64,000 nt of DNA from an uncultured Flavobacteriaceae bacterium (GTDB lineage: Bacteria > Bacteroidota > Bacteroidia > Flavobacteriales > Flavobacteriaceae), in NCBI GenBank assembly GCA_937901915.1, contig CALGUD010000148.1:1-64000 (forward strand), read 5' to 3'. Below are positions 45,501 through 53,902 of the stretch, one piece after another. How positions within the stretch are numbered: the first letter of the stretch is position 1; every line of letters starts with the position of its first letter. The translations under genes were made by a program, and so were the position numbers. The notes beneath the pieces were generated by a model that worked only from the letters and a program-made list of their open reading frames with translations, did no database searches and was not told where the DNA came from.

Positions 45501-46251
45501 TGAAGATTCCGAATATTTACTGGATCCGCGTGATTTTATAACGGATTACGGAAACACAACTTCCGATCACTTTCCTTCCAGGGTACGGTTTATTTTAGAA
45601 GGTGTACCTGTAGAACCATTGGTGGTGAATTTACCTGAAAGTATTCTTTTATACAGGGGATATGATGAAATGTCGGCTGCATTATTAAGTGTTGAAGTTG
45701 GAGGGGGCTTAGAACCCTATGTTTTTGAATGGAGCAATGGTTTAACCGGGCCGGAAATTGAAGTAACTGTTGATGACGAAGGAGAATTAACTCTTCTGGT
45801 TACCGATGCCAGCGGATTGGAAGCAGAAAGATCAATTTATGTTGAAGTTAAAGATGTTTCCTGCAGAAAAGGATGGTTTAGCGGTGTGCAAATGTGTTTC
45901 AGAGGAAGAATGTATTGTATTCCTGAACACTTGGTTGAACATTTTCTGTCCAAAGGTTATGTAGTGGGAGAATGTTACAATACATACCCGGAAATAACCG
46001 TGAAAGCCTCGCCAAATCCATTTTATAACAACCTTAACCTTGAGTTTTATTCTGAATCAGAAGGTTTATTTAATGTTGCGGTAATTAATTATTACGGACA
46101 AGTAGTTTACAATACAGATATGGATATAATGCCCGGGTATTCTGTAAATACTTTAGATTTATCATATTTATGGAGAGGATTTTACCTGGTTAAAATAACC
46201 GATCATAATAACCCGATGTATTGTAAAATATTAAAGGTTTTTAAGAGATAA
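42553..46251 (+). CDS. Secreted nuclease: three lamin-tail domains, endonuclease/exonuclease/phosphatase domain, type IX sorting signal
   Basis: A 1232-residue exported protein, probably an extracellular DNase. After a signal peptide (about 1-25), three highly similar lamin-tail-type domains follow at about 27-195, 196-368 and 369-535, each opening VFINEIHYDN or a variant and containing GWSxVLYNG. An OB-like region leads to an endonuclease/exonuclease/phosphatase domain (about 722-1013) with TWNMEFFG, IIAVQEVSD, LVNVHGKSG, LILLGDYNDD and TTSDHFPSR, the full catalytic set. The last ~80 residues (ASPNPFYNNLNLEF ... WRGFYLVKITD) are a type A sorting domain for type IX secretion. Release or surface attachment would depend on the Gld system encoded in the same window. 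Confidence 0.9.
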   Translation: MIKKSTFLKIFLCCSILFSSFIGRSQEVFINEIHYDNDGADTNEGIEIVGPAGTDLTGWSLVLYNGNNGAEYDSVSLSGILTDAGNGYGFVFIPISGIQNGSPDGIALVNASAEVVHFLSYEGSFTAVGGPADGLISEDIGVLEPTNSPVGFSLQLSGQGTTYSDFEWTPATASTYGAVNNNQVFGIPAPNVFINEIHYDNAGADANEAIEIAGEAGIDLAGWSVVLYNGSNGTAYDTTILSETITDSGSGFGFIVVPFTQIQNGSPDGIALVNAEGEIIQFLSYEGSFTATDGPASGLTSEDIGVSEPSDSPIGFSLQLTGEGVNYEDFVWAEASASTYGATNNSQVLGEPVPNVFVNEFHYDNDGVDTDEIIELAGEAGTDITGWSIVLYNGSNGESYNTQVLSGVFNNTTDGFGFITVPFSSIQNGPDAIALVNAEGEVIQFLSYEGSFTAVGGPADGMTSEDIGIAQSSTSPVGNSLQLTGTGLRYADFSWSAIPGTFGAVNTGQTFGDVTDPGEVELVTIAEARLLPQGTVTRIRGVLTASDQLGGPAFIQDGTAGIPVFYAAVHGVGLYEIGDELEIVGALSQFNAMIQLGSVTEVVEISEGNEVVPVVTTISGLTTLEGQLVFIDDIVFETGGRLTVGNHEVSDATGTVEIRIDNDVESLIGRRKPSEATTLTGVVGSFNGILQVFPRFEPDLPGTEEFVIEPPAGEDIPKEETFDVATWNMEFFGSTLSGYGPSDIELQKANALRVIDSLEADIIAVQEVSDIDFLAQALSEHTTTNYAVICSDVYSYSFEPDDGTFPPQQLCFIYNTATVSITGERVVFEAFYTAARTGQITDLNDYPTGSPQSFWSSGRLPFMITAEVNILGATETIKLVNVHGKSGSSPEDIARKTYDYSVLKDTLDTYYATDKLILLGDYNDDVDVSIGGGTTPLQPFVADISNYDIVSSSFSYDGQNSTVNFSDVIDHTTITDELFGPYIEDSEYLLDPRDFITDYGNTTSDHFPSRVRFILEGVPVEPLVVNLPESILLYRGYDEMSAALLSVEVGGGLEPYVFEWSNGLTGPEIEVTVDDEGELTLLVTDASGLEAERSIYVEVKDVSCRKGWFSGVQMCFRGRMYCIPEHLVEHFLSKGYVVGECYNTYPEITVKASPNPFYNNLNLEFYSESEGLFNVAVINYYGQVVYNTDMDIMPGYSVNTLDLSYLWRGFYLVKITDHNNPMYCKILKVFKR

Positions 46252-46373
46252 AATACTGAACTTAACCTGAAATTGTATCTTTTAAAGATAACGAGGCTGT
46301 TTAAAAAGGGTGTATATAAGGATATAATAAAATTATATGTCAGGTTGAGCACCCCGTCGCTTCCAGAGGAAAC

Positions 46374-46475
46374 CTACATATTGGTGAGGACGGTTTTGGA
46401 TTTAGATTTGCTATGAAAACCTTATCTGGCGGACGTATTGGCATTGCTGCACAAAGCACCAGGTGTTTTGAATAG
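46374..46475 (+). pseudogene. Fragment of an acyl-CoA dehydrogenase gene
   Basis: The plus-strand frame reads IGEDGFGFRFAMKTLSGG then RIGIAAQ before diverging and stopping at TAG (46473-46475). This is the conserved middle of Bacteroidota acyl-CoA dehydrogenases. Only about 27 codons (46380-46457) are recognisable. No other part of the gene is nearby, and no start or ribosome site is present, so this is a relic. The sequence just upstream (from about 46338, TGTCAGGTTGAGC...) resembles a dispersed intergenic repeat. Confidence 0.75.
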
Positions 46476-46523
46476 TCATTAAAATATTCAAAAGATTCTA
46501 ATCTCAAGAAGCATTATAACGGA

Positions 46524-48971
46524 TTAGTTTTTGCTTTTTTCTGAATTTAATTCCTCAAGAACTAATCTAAGTTCTCCATAAGTATATTTATCACCCAGTT
46601 GATTCTTTAGGTCCGATAAGTTTTCAAATTCTATTTTTGGGATGAGTTTTTTTAATTCTTCATAATGTTCAATCGACATTAAATCAGCAATCTCTATATC
46701 TCCTGAAGGTACAAAACTTGCTAAATGGCCAATAATAGTGTTCATTTTTAATTTTCGTTCATGGGCTATTTCTGCAATGGATTTACCTGATCTAAACAAT
46801 TCAAAAGACATTTTTTTAGTGTCAATTTTTCCTTTTTTAGGTTGTTCTTGAAAAATAGTTTCTTCTGTTGAAGTTTCTATATTATTATCCTTACAATAGT
46901 TTTTAATGACATCCAAAATAGCTTCACCATACTTTGCAACCCTTGTTTTCCCCATACCATTTACTTGTAGCAGTTCTTTCTTTGTTAATGGCAAGGTTTC
47001 ACATATCTCATATAAAGTCTTTTGGGTAAATACTTGATAGTGTATAACATCATTTTCAGTAGCAATCTCATTTCTAAGGACTCGTAATACCTCAAATAAT
47101 TCAACGTTTGTTGTACCATCAATAACCGTTTTTCTTGCTTTTTTAGGTTTTTCTTTACCTAAAAATACAGACTTGGCCCGTAACTCAAGAAAATGTTTTG
47201 TTGTAAACCCTTCAGATAGGCTCTTAAAATATAGAAGCTTGGTTTCTAATAATTCCTCAACAGCATCTATATTCTTAGTTATATCTTCTCCAATAGCTTT
47301 ATTATCGGTAGTAAAGCCAAATTCTTTTAAAGGTGCGACCAAATTTGATTCTGCTTCTCTTTTAAAATAGGCAATCGCCTTTTTAAAACGCTCTTGAATT
47401 TGATTACTTAACTCTGGTAATCGTTCATTTTCGGAAAGTTGTTTTAATTGAGCATTAAAGCCATTACTCACTTTTAAAAAATTGGTAATCGTATTTTTAA
47501 TAGAAAGCATAGGTACTTCAACTTTTCCTTCAATACTAGTCCTGTTTTTATAATAAATATCAAGCACCCTATTAACAGGATACATAAACTCGTAAAACCC
47601 AAAAACTTCAGCTATTAAATCTAACTGAAACATTTTTTGAGAGGCTTCTAAAATAGCATTATCCGGTTCATTTGCTTCCGCATTTTTATTAAACGAAATA
47701 ACATGGCTATCACTTATAATCTGGTTAGAGCTAATTTTACTTTTTAAAACCAAGCCTTCCAGGGATTTACATCTACTCAATGCCACGTAAGTTTGTCCAT
47801 GTGCAAATGCTCCCTGCGCATCAATAATTGCTTTTTCAAAAGTTAAACCCTGGCTTTTATGAATGGTAATAGACCATGCCAACCGTAATGGCATTTGGGT
47901 AAAAGAACCAATTTTATCTTCAGTAATAGCTTTAGTTTCCGCATCAACCGTATAATTAATATTTTCCCAAATTTCGGGAGTTGTCACAATATTAAAATCA
48001 TCATCAGGGCAATGTACTACCACTTCATCTTTATCTAAATGAACAACTTTACCTATTTTTCCGTTAAAATAACGTTTGTCCGGACTACTATCATTTTTAA
48101 TAAACATGACTTGAGCCCCCACTTTCAGTATAAGATCTTCATCATTAGGAAACAAGAACTCTGGAAATTTCCCTTCAACTTTGGCTTTATAAGTAAACAC
48201 TTTAGTATTAAGTTTATCTAACTCTGCCTGATTTGTTGTTTCTGCCTTTTTATTATGTGTTGTTAATGAAATATAACCTGCATCTTTTTCTGGTATAAAA
48301 TCTGGAATAAAACGTTTATTTAATTCTTTTGCTGAATCTTCGGATAGCACATTATTTCTAATCTCGTTAAGTATTTCAATGAACTTGGGATTTTCCTGCC
48401 TGTAAATATGTTTCAATTCAATAGTTATTGCATCACATTCCTGATAGGCTTGACTGCTGAAAAAAAATCCGTTTTTATACACATGCCTCAACAGCTCCCA
48501 TTCTTGTTCTTTAATTACAGGTGACAATTGTTGCAAATCTCCAATCATAAGCACTTGTACCCCACCAAAAACCTTATTTCTATTTCTAAAACGGCGTAGC
48601 GTTCTATCCATCCCGTCCAGCAAATCGGCACGCACCATACTAATCTCATCAATTACCAATAAATCCATGGATTTAATGATATTGATTTTTGTCTTACTGA
48701 ATTTTCTGTTAAAACCTGAAGCGTTATTCAAATCGGTCTCAGGCAAAATAGGTCCAAAAGGCATCTGAAAAAACGAATGTATTGTCACGCCTTTAGCATT
48801 AATAGCTGCTACACCTGTAGGAGCAACCACTACCAAACGTTTTAAACCATTCATTTTTAACCGGTGCAAAAAAGTGGTTTTACCCGTGCCCGCTTTACCT
48901 GTTAAAAAAATGGATCGGTTTGTATTATTTACAAACTCCCAAGCCAGTTCCAGTTCCTTGTTTGCAGCCAT
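46524..48971 (-). CDS. PIF1-like helicase fused to HRDC and helix-turn-helix domains
   Basis: A superfamily-1 DNA helicase of about 815 residues. The start at 48971 (MAANKELELAWEFV) is used; a 33-base upstream extension is unlikely. Motifs: Walker A GKAGTGKTTF, APTGVAAINAKGVTIHSFF (motif Ia), Walker B VIDEISMVRADLLDGMD, GDLQQLSPVI (motif III) and SRCKSLEGLVL late in the core. The C-terminal third adds an HRDC-like domain (YEICETLPLTKKELLQVNGMGKTRVAKYGEAI region) and an HTH_40-like domain (SGKSIAEIAHERKLKMNTIIGH). Roles in replication, recombination or G-quadruplex unwinding are known for PIF1 relatives; the target here is unknown. Confidence 0.88.
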   Translation of the reverse strand: MAANKELELAWEFVNNTNRSIFLTGKAGTGKTTFLHRLKMNGLKRLVVVAPTGVAAINAKGVTIHSFFQMPFGPILPETDLNNASGFNRKFSKTKINIIKSMDLLVIDEISMVRADLLDGMDRTLRRFRNRNKVFGGVQVLMIGDLQQLSPVIKEQEWELLRHVYKNGFFFSSQAYQECDAITIELKHIYRQENPKFIEILNEIRNNVLSEDSAKELNKRFIPDFIPEKDAGYISLTTHNKKAETTNQAELDKLNTKVFTYKAKVEGKFPEFLFPNDEDLILKVGAQVMFIKNDSSPDKRYFNGKIGKVVHLDKDEVVVHCPDDDFNIVTTPEIWENINYTVDAETKAITEDKIGSFTQMPLRLAWSITIHKSQGLTFEKAIIDAQGAFAHGQTYVALSRCKSLEGLVLKSKISSNQIISDSHVISFNKNAEANEPDNAILEASQKMFQLDLIAEVFGFYEFMYPVNRVLDIYYKNRTSIEGKVEVPMLSIKNTITNFLKVSNGFNAQLKQLSENERLPELSNQIQERFKKAIAYFKREAESNLVAPLKEFGFTTDNKAIGEDITKNIDAVEELLETKLLYFKSLSEGFTTKHFLELRAKSVFLGKEKPKKARKTVIDGTTNVELFEVLRVLRNEIATENDVIHYQVFTQKTLYEICETLPLTKKELLQVNGMGKTRVAKYGEAILDVIKNYCKDNNIETSTEETIFQEQPKKGKIDTKKMSFELFRSGKSIAEIAHERKLKMNTIIGHLASFVPSGDIEIADLMSIEHYEELKKLIPKIEFENLSDLKNQLGDKYTYGELRLVLEELNSEKSKN

Positions 48972-49305
48972 TTGTAGGTTTAAAAATAGAACTTGAAGAT
49001 ACAAATTTGAAGTTTTTTTTGATGCTTTTTGAAAATAAAATAAAATAAAATTTGAAATATGAACTGTAATTGTAGAGACGGTTTATCCCACTTCGCATTA
49101 TGAAAATAATCGATTTCTGCCTTGATTTCCAAGGTATTTTTGTTCGCATGCGAACAAAACCTCAGGATTTTCCTAAATTTTATTCACTTATTATTTATTG
49201 TATTAAGTGTTCATGAATCTTCGATTTCTCCAATGCTTCGAAAATTCTTAACGAAAAAACCTGTTATACTGAGGAAAAAAGGGGAATTGAAGTTAATTAA
49301 TTCCT
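48972..49305. other. Intergenic region with a perfect palindrome
   Basis: This 334-base gap lies upstream of the helicase and downstream of the TolC gene, both on the minus strand. It is AT-rich, with a repeated AAAATAAAAT run near 49035-49050, and contains the palindrome listed at 49138-49159. No gene or clear terminator was recognised. Confidence 0.6.
49138..49159. promoter_or_regulatory. 22-bp perfect palindrome, candidate operator
   Basis: The half-site TTTTGTTCGCA is followed directly by its exact complement. It lies 167 bases upstream of the helicase start on the minus strand. Neither side has a proper U-tract for a minus-strand terminator, so an operator is more likely than a terminator, but no cognate regulator is adjacent. 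Confidence 0.5.
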
Positions 49306-50745
49306 TTATAGAAGTTTAAAATCATCTCCCCTGTAATAATCTAAGACCTTTACCCGGAGCAAGTATTCATATTTGGCATTGGAAAGGTTTAAACGGGCCG
49401 TATCAAGGTTATTTTTACTGGTAATATATTCTACCATGTTTGAAACTCCATTATTGAACCTTATTTCATTAATACGGAAAGATTCTTCAAAAGCTTTTAC
49501 CTGACCTTGTAAAATGTGGTATCTGCTGTAAGCAGCTTCCATATTCAAATACGATTGTTCAATGGCCTGTTTAAATAAAAGTTTGGTATTTTGAAAATCG
49601 ATAAGTGATTCTTCTTTTTGTATTTTTTGTAAAGCTACCTGATTTTTGGCTTGAAAACCATTGAACAAAGGTATTCTCACAGCGACACCAACTACGGAGT
49701 TTAAGTTATTCTCAAATTGGTCATTATAACTTATTTTATCTCCCTCAAACAATGTTTCATTCTGCATAACAGGATACACTTCATCATTAATATTGATAAA
49801 GCTTCCGGTTTGATTAACAACAGTTCCAGTTTCAGTAAATGTTTCGGCCGCACTCGAATAGTTTGTGTTTAACTGCCCGAATACTGAAACTTCGGGAAAA
49901 TAGGTAGCCCTTGCTACTTTAATGCCATTATGGGCAGCATCTATACGTAGTTGTTTTGATTTAAAAGTAGCCAGGTTTTGTAGTGATTCATTAAATACTT
50001 CAGTTGCCGATAGTTCATATATATCAGATTCAACAAGTCCTTCAATAGGTGTAAATGTAATATCAGAATCCGGGTCAGGGTCAATATTAAGCAGTTGTAA
50101 AAGATTTAAAACAGATTCAGATAATGCATTTTCAGCATTTAACACACTTACCTGGTCCAGTGCGAATTGTCCCTGCATATCGGTATAATCTGCCGGATTT
50201 CCAACTTCCTCCTTATAGAGGACTTCAAGCCTGTTAAGTTGTTGTTTTGTAGTCTCCAATCTTGCTTGTGCCAACTGCAGTAAATCTTCATTGTTTAAAA
50301 TTTGTATATACGCCAGGGTAACATTTAATGCAAGGTTTTGTTTGGTTTCTTCAACTTCCATTTCTGCAGCCTGCATACTAAACCTGTTTTGTTTGATACT
50401 GTTTATCAGGCGGAATCCGTTAAAAACTACAGCATCTAAATTTAATCCCGCATTCGAAAAAGTAAGTTGCCGGTTTATGTAATCATTAGTAAAAGGGTCA
50501 ATACTGCGGCCATTTGTAACGCCCAGGTTGTAATTCCCATTCAGAGTTGGCAGTATATCGCCCTTTGCCTGTTTAAAATTCACTTCAGAAGATTCTGCCT
50601 TAAGGGTAGAACTTTTGAGATCCAGGTTATTTTCAATCGCTATTTCAATACAATCACGAAGGGAATAGACTATTTGCACATCTTGTGCAATTCCAAAAGC
50701 AGAGATTGTAAAGCAACAGCTTATAAGTAGTTTCTTAAGCATCAT
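49306..50745 (-). CDS. TolC-family outer-membrane channel of the ABC island
   Basis: A 479-residue outer-membrane efflux protein with a signal peptide (MMLKKLLISCCFTISAFGIAQ). It shows two TolC repeats: an N-terminal helical hairpin (LRDCIEIAIENNLDLKSSTLK ... TLAYIQILNNEDLLQLAQARLE) and the C-terminal half (VAVRIPLFNGFQAKNQVALQK). It is the last gene of the minus-strand island, 8 bases after the ABC ATPase gene, so the two are surely co-transcribed. It suggests that this island, or at least its end, builds a MacAB-TolC-like exporter. However, no periplasmic adaptor (MacA-like) gene is visible in the window. Confidence 0.9.
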   Translation of the reverse strand: MMLKKLLISCCFTISAFGIAQDVQIVYSLRDCIEIAIENNLDLKSSTLKAESSEVNFKQAKGDILPTLNGNYNLGVTNGRSIDPFTNDYINRQLTFSNAGLNLDAVVFNGFRLINSIKQNRFSMQAAEMEVEETKQNLALNVTLAYIQILNNEDLLQLAQARLETTKQQLNRLEVLYKEEVGNPADYTDMQGQFALDQVSVLNAENALSESVLNLLQLLNIDPDPDSDITFTPIEGLVESDIYELSATEVFNESLQNLATFKSKQLRIDAAHNGIKVARATYFPEVSVFGQLNTNYSSAAETFTETGTVVNQTGSFININDEVYPVMQNETLFEGDKISYNDQFENNLNSVVGVAVRIPLFNGFQAKNQVALQKIQKEESLIDFQNTKLLFKQAIEQSYLNMEAAYSRYHILQGQVKAFEESFRINEIRFNNGVSNMVEYITSKNNLDTARLNLSNAKYEYLLRVKVLDYYRGDDFKLL

Positions 50746-50753
50746 TTTTAATT

Positions 50754-51416
50754 TTAAACAATTCTTCCGTCAAGAAGGTTAATAATTCGTGAACCGTATG
50801 TTGCATTTTTTTCGGAATGTGTTACCTGAACAATGGTAACACCCTCTTTGTTCAGTTCTTTAAAAAGTTCCATAATTTCTTCTCCCTGTGCGGAATTAAG
50901 GTTTCCTGTTGGTTCATCGGCCAGGATAAGTTTGGGTTTTGATATCAATGCCCTGGCTATACCCACCAACTGCTGTTGTCCGCCACTGAGTTGAGTAGGG
51001 AAGAGGTCTTTTTTACCTACAATGTTAAATTTATCCAAGGTATCAGCTACCAGGGCCTTTCTTTCTGAGGAACTCACTTTTTTGTATAACAGGGGAGTTT
51101 CTATATTTTCATAGACAGTCAATTCATCGATCAGGTGATAAGCCTGGAAAACAAAGCCTATATATTCTTTATATAAATTAGCCCGGTGTTTTTCTTTTAA
51201 AGTATGCACGGGTTCATCGAGAAAGTTGTATTCACCTTCGTTGAAGCTGTCGAGCATACCTATAACATTCAGCAAAGTAGACTTTCCTGAGCCCGATGGC
51301 CCCATTATGGAAATAAATTCCCCTTCTTGAATATTGATATTAATATCCTTCAGGAGAAAAACCCTGTTTCCTCCTGAGTTTACCCATTTAAATATATTTT
51401 TTAATTCTAATAACAT
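50754..51416 (-). CDS. ABC transporter ATPase (LolD/MacB type) with altered motifs
   Basis: A 220-residue ATPase for a MacB/FtsX-type permease. Walker A is GPSGSGKS (39-46), the signature LSGGQQQ (143-149) and Walker B LILADEPT (163-170). Two positions differ from the usual: the residue after QQQ is Leu150 instead of Arg, and the D-loop reads NLNS (172-175) instead of NLDS. The second ATPase of the island keeps the consensus at both places. Activity may be reduced or differently coupled. It lies between the fourth permease (73-base gap with hairpins) and the TolC gene. Confidence 0.9.
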   Translation of the reverse strand: MLLELKNIFKWVNSGGNRVFLLKDININIQEGEFISIMGPSGSGKSTLLNVIGMLDSFNEGEYNFLDEPVHTLKEKHRANLYKEYIGFVFQAYHLIDELTVYENIETPLLYKKVSSSERKALVADTLDKFNIVGKKDLFPTQLSGGQQQLVGIARALISKPKLILADEPTGNLNSAQGEEIMELFKELNKEGVTIVQVTHSEKNATYGSRIINLLDGRIV

Positions 51417-51444
51417 AATTTTAGTTGTTTTAATTTATTAATTG

Positions 51445-51480
51445 TTTCCCCTTCGGGGAAATGTCAGCCAAGGGCTGACA
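51445..51480. repeat. Twin perfect hairpins between permease and ATPase genes
   Basis: TTTCCCC-TTC-GGGGAAA (51445-51461) is followed immediately by TGTCAGCC-AAG-GGCTGACA (51462-51480), each with perfectly paired arms. On the minus-strand transcript they lie between the fourth permease and the ATPase. They could be a dispersed element, an attenuator or an mRNA-stability structure. A related TTCCC-TTCG-GGA hairpin lies at about 60887-60898 in the same island. Confidence 0.7.
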
Positions 51481-51489
51481 AAGGGGATT

Positions 51490-53892
51490 TTATTCCGTTC
51501 GTAATGATTTAACAGGGTTTGCAATCGCTGTTTTAATGGATTGAAAACTCACAGTAAAGAATGCAATCATGATAGAAAATGCTCCTGCTAAAGCAAATAC
51601 CTCCCATCCTATTTGTATCCTGTATGCAAAATTTTGCAACCATTCATGAGTTGCCCACCAACCCAATGGAGCTGCGATTAAAAATGCAATGATGACCAAG
51701 CTCACAAATTCTTTAGATAATATGGAAGTAATATGTATTACAGATGCACCAAGTACTTTTCTAATGCCAATCTCTTTTGTCCTTTGATGTATTGCAATAC
51801 GGCTAAGCCCAAATAGTCCCAGGCAACATATTATTAAAGAAAGTAGAGTAGCAATGCTGATGATTTTTTCCCAGCGTTGTTCTTGCTTATATTCCTGCGC
51901 ATTTATTTCGTCCATAAAATTATATCCATAAATAGCGCCTGGAATTGCTTTTGCATAAATCTTCTGAAAAGTTTGTAAAGCATTTTGTTGTTGCGACTGA
52001 TCGATTTTCAGAAAAATAGTTCCACTATTTTCCGGTTCCTGGTACATAATCATAGGTTGAATACGTTCTTTTAAGGAACCGAAATGAAAATCCTTTACGA
52101 CACCGACAATATCAACAACACGTTTTGAATCATAATATGTTGAATCAAGTTGTAACGAAGTACCAACCGGATTATCAAGCCCGGAATTTTTTACAAATAC
52201 CTCGTTAACAAGTGCCTCATTTTTTGTTCCAGAGGTAAGATTTCTACCTTCTTTTAATTGAATGCCTAGGGTAGAAATGTAATTTTCGTCAATTCTGCGA
52301 TGCGTACTTTTAATAGTTTGACCTTGCAGGTAAGTATTTAATTGCCCCAACTCACCGCCAAAAGAAATCTGAGAGATGGAGGGCACCTTCGCAATTTCAT
52401 TTTTGAGATAATTCTGAATAGGTCTGTACTCCCTGTTTCCCGTTATATGACTTCTTATCACCTGGTGCGGTTTATATCCAAGATCTTTGGTTTTAATAAA
52501 CTTCATTTGAGAATAAAAAACAATAGAGGAAATAATTAAAAAAACCGAGAGAGAAAACTGAATGACGATCAGACTTTGGCCAAAAATATTTTTACCGGAT
52601 ATTTTCTGTTTATTATACAGCGTTTCTGCCGGCTTGAAATTGGATAAAACATAAGCCGGATAAAAGCCAGTTGTCAGAATAATAGAAATTAACAGTAAAG
52701 CAAACCATAAGGAAATTGTCCACTCAAAATCCTCCCATGCAATTTGTTTGTCGGTAAGGGTATTAAATACGGGTAAGGTTGTTTGTGCAAGCAATAAGGC
52801 TAGCACAAAAGCGATAATGCAAAGAACCGCGGACTCTCCGACGAACTGAAGTATGATCTGAATTTTGCTGCTTCCGGTAATTTTTCGAATGCTTACCTCT
52901 TTCACTCGTTTCAGTGAACAGGCAATGCTGATGTTGATGAAATTGATACTCGCCATGAGTAAAATAAAGGAAGCAATACCCAAAAACAAATGAGAATATA
53001 CAGGCTTACTTCCATTAAGTATTCCGCCTTCGGAAGAATTACCATTTGGAGTATATGAATTTAAGTGAATGTCGGTTATTGGCTGTAAACCATAACTTAT
53101 CTGAGGATTATGCCCTGCCTCTTTTATTTGAACAGAAGCATTTTTTGAATAGATATCATTAAACTTTTGAACCACTTTTTTTAAGTCTGCTTCAGGATGT
53201 AGAACAATGAAGGTCCCCAAATAAGAATTGAGCCAATTATTGTCATCAAAACTAAGTTGCAAAAACCCGAATGGATGTAAAACATCAAATTGAATAGAAG
53301 AATTTTTGGGTAAATCTTGAATCACTGCCGATACTACTAATGGCTTACCTAACCTTTGAGCCGAGGGGTCAGCATCCATATGAAATTCCTTGCCTACAAC
53401 ATTGGTTGAATTAAAAAATTTTAAAGCAGTAGCCTCAGTAATCACAACCGAGTTCAGTTCTTTTAACGCCGTTTTAGGATCACCATGAATAGTCTTAAAG
53501 CTAAAAACATCAAAAAAGGAATCATCGGCGAATAACAAATTCAGTTTCAATAATTTTTCATTGGCTCGATAGTCTGAAAATATACTACCACCCAATAAAC
53601 GGGTATATTGTAGTATTTCCGGAACTTCTGCTTTAAATGCCGGTCCTTGTACCTGGCCGGTTCCTCCACTGATAATAGGTTTGTCGCCTTTCTTTTCTAC
53701 AATATTGGTTGTAATTCGAAATAGATTGGGATTATTTTTATGAAACTTGTCAAAACCATGCTCATCCTTCCAATACAGTACAGCTAGCAAAACACAGGCA
53801 ATGCCGACAGTCAAACCAAATATATTAATGAAAGAATATGCTTTATTCTTCCATAAGTTCCGCCACGCTATTTTGAAATAATTTTTAATCAT
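51490..53892 (-). CDS. ABC transporter permease, MacB/FtsX type (fourth of four)
   Basis: An 800-residue inner-membrane permease with two repeats of a MacB-type periplasmic domain plus an FtsX-type membrane domain. It begins MIKNYFKIAWRNLWKNKAYS, with a membrane helix at about 20-40. The first three-helix bundle is at about 285-400, a short segment lies near 430-450, and the last bundle at about 680-790 starts at LLSLIICCLGLFGLS. RTKEIGIRKVLGAS and the ending NPVKSLRTE are family hallmarks. It follows the third permease by 10 bases. The first ~26 codons are nearly identical in DNA to those of that neighbour. Confidence 0.9.
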   Translation of the reverse strand: MIKNYFKIAWRNLWKNKAYSFINIFGLTVGIACVLLAVLYWKDEHGFDKFHKNNPNLFRITTNIVEKKGDKPIISGGTGQVQGPAFKAEVPEILQYTRLLGGSIFSDYRANEKLLKLNLLFADDSFFDVFSFKTIHGDPKTALKELNSVVITEATALKFFNSTNVVGKEFHMDADPSAQRLGKPLVVSAVIQDLPKNSSIQFDVLHPFGFLQLSFDDNNWLNSYLGTFIVLHPEADLKKVVQKFNDIYSKNASVQIKEAGHNPQISYGLQPITDIHLNSYTPNGNSSEGGILNGSKPVYSHLFLGIASFILLMASINFINISIACSLKRVKEVSIRKITGSSKIQIILQFVGESAVLCIIAFVLALLLAQTTLPVFNTLTDKQIAWEDFEWTISLWFALLLISIILTTGFYPAYVLSNFKPAETLYNKQKISGKNIFGQSLIVIQFSLSVFLIISSIVFYSQMKFIKTKDLGYKPHQVIRSHITGNREYRPIQNYLKNEIAKVPSISQISFGGELGQLNTYLQGQTIKSTHRRIDENYISTLGIQLKEGRNLTSGTKNEALVNEVFVKNSGLDNPVGTSLQLDSTYYDSKRVVDIVGVVKDFHFGSLKERIQPMIMYQEPENSGTIFLKIDQSQQQNALQTFQKIYAKAIPGAIYGYNFMDEINAQEYKQEQRWEKIISIATLLSLIICCLGLFGLSRIAIHQRTKEIGIRKVLGASVIHITSILSKEFVSLVIIAFLIAAPLGWWATHEWLQNFAYRIQIGWEVFALAGAFSIMIAFFTVSFQSIKTAIANPVKSLRTE

Positions 53893-53902
53893 GGTTTATG
53901 TT

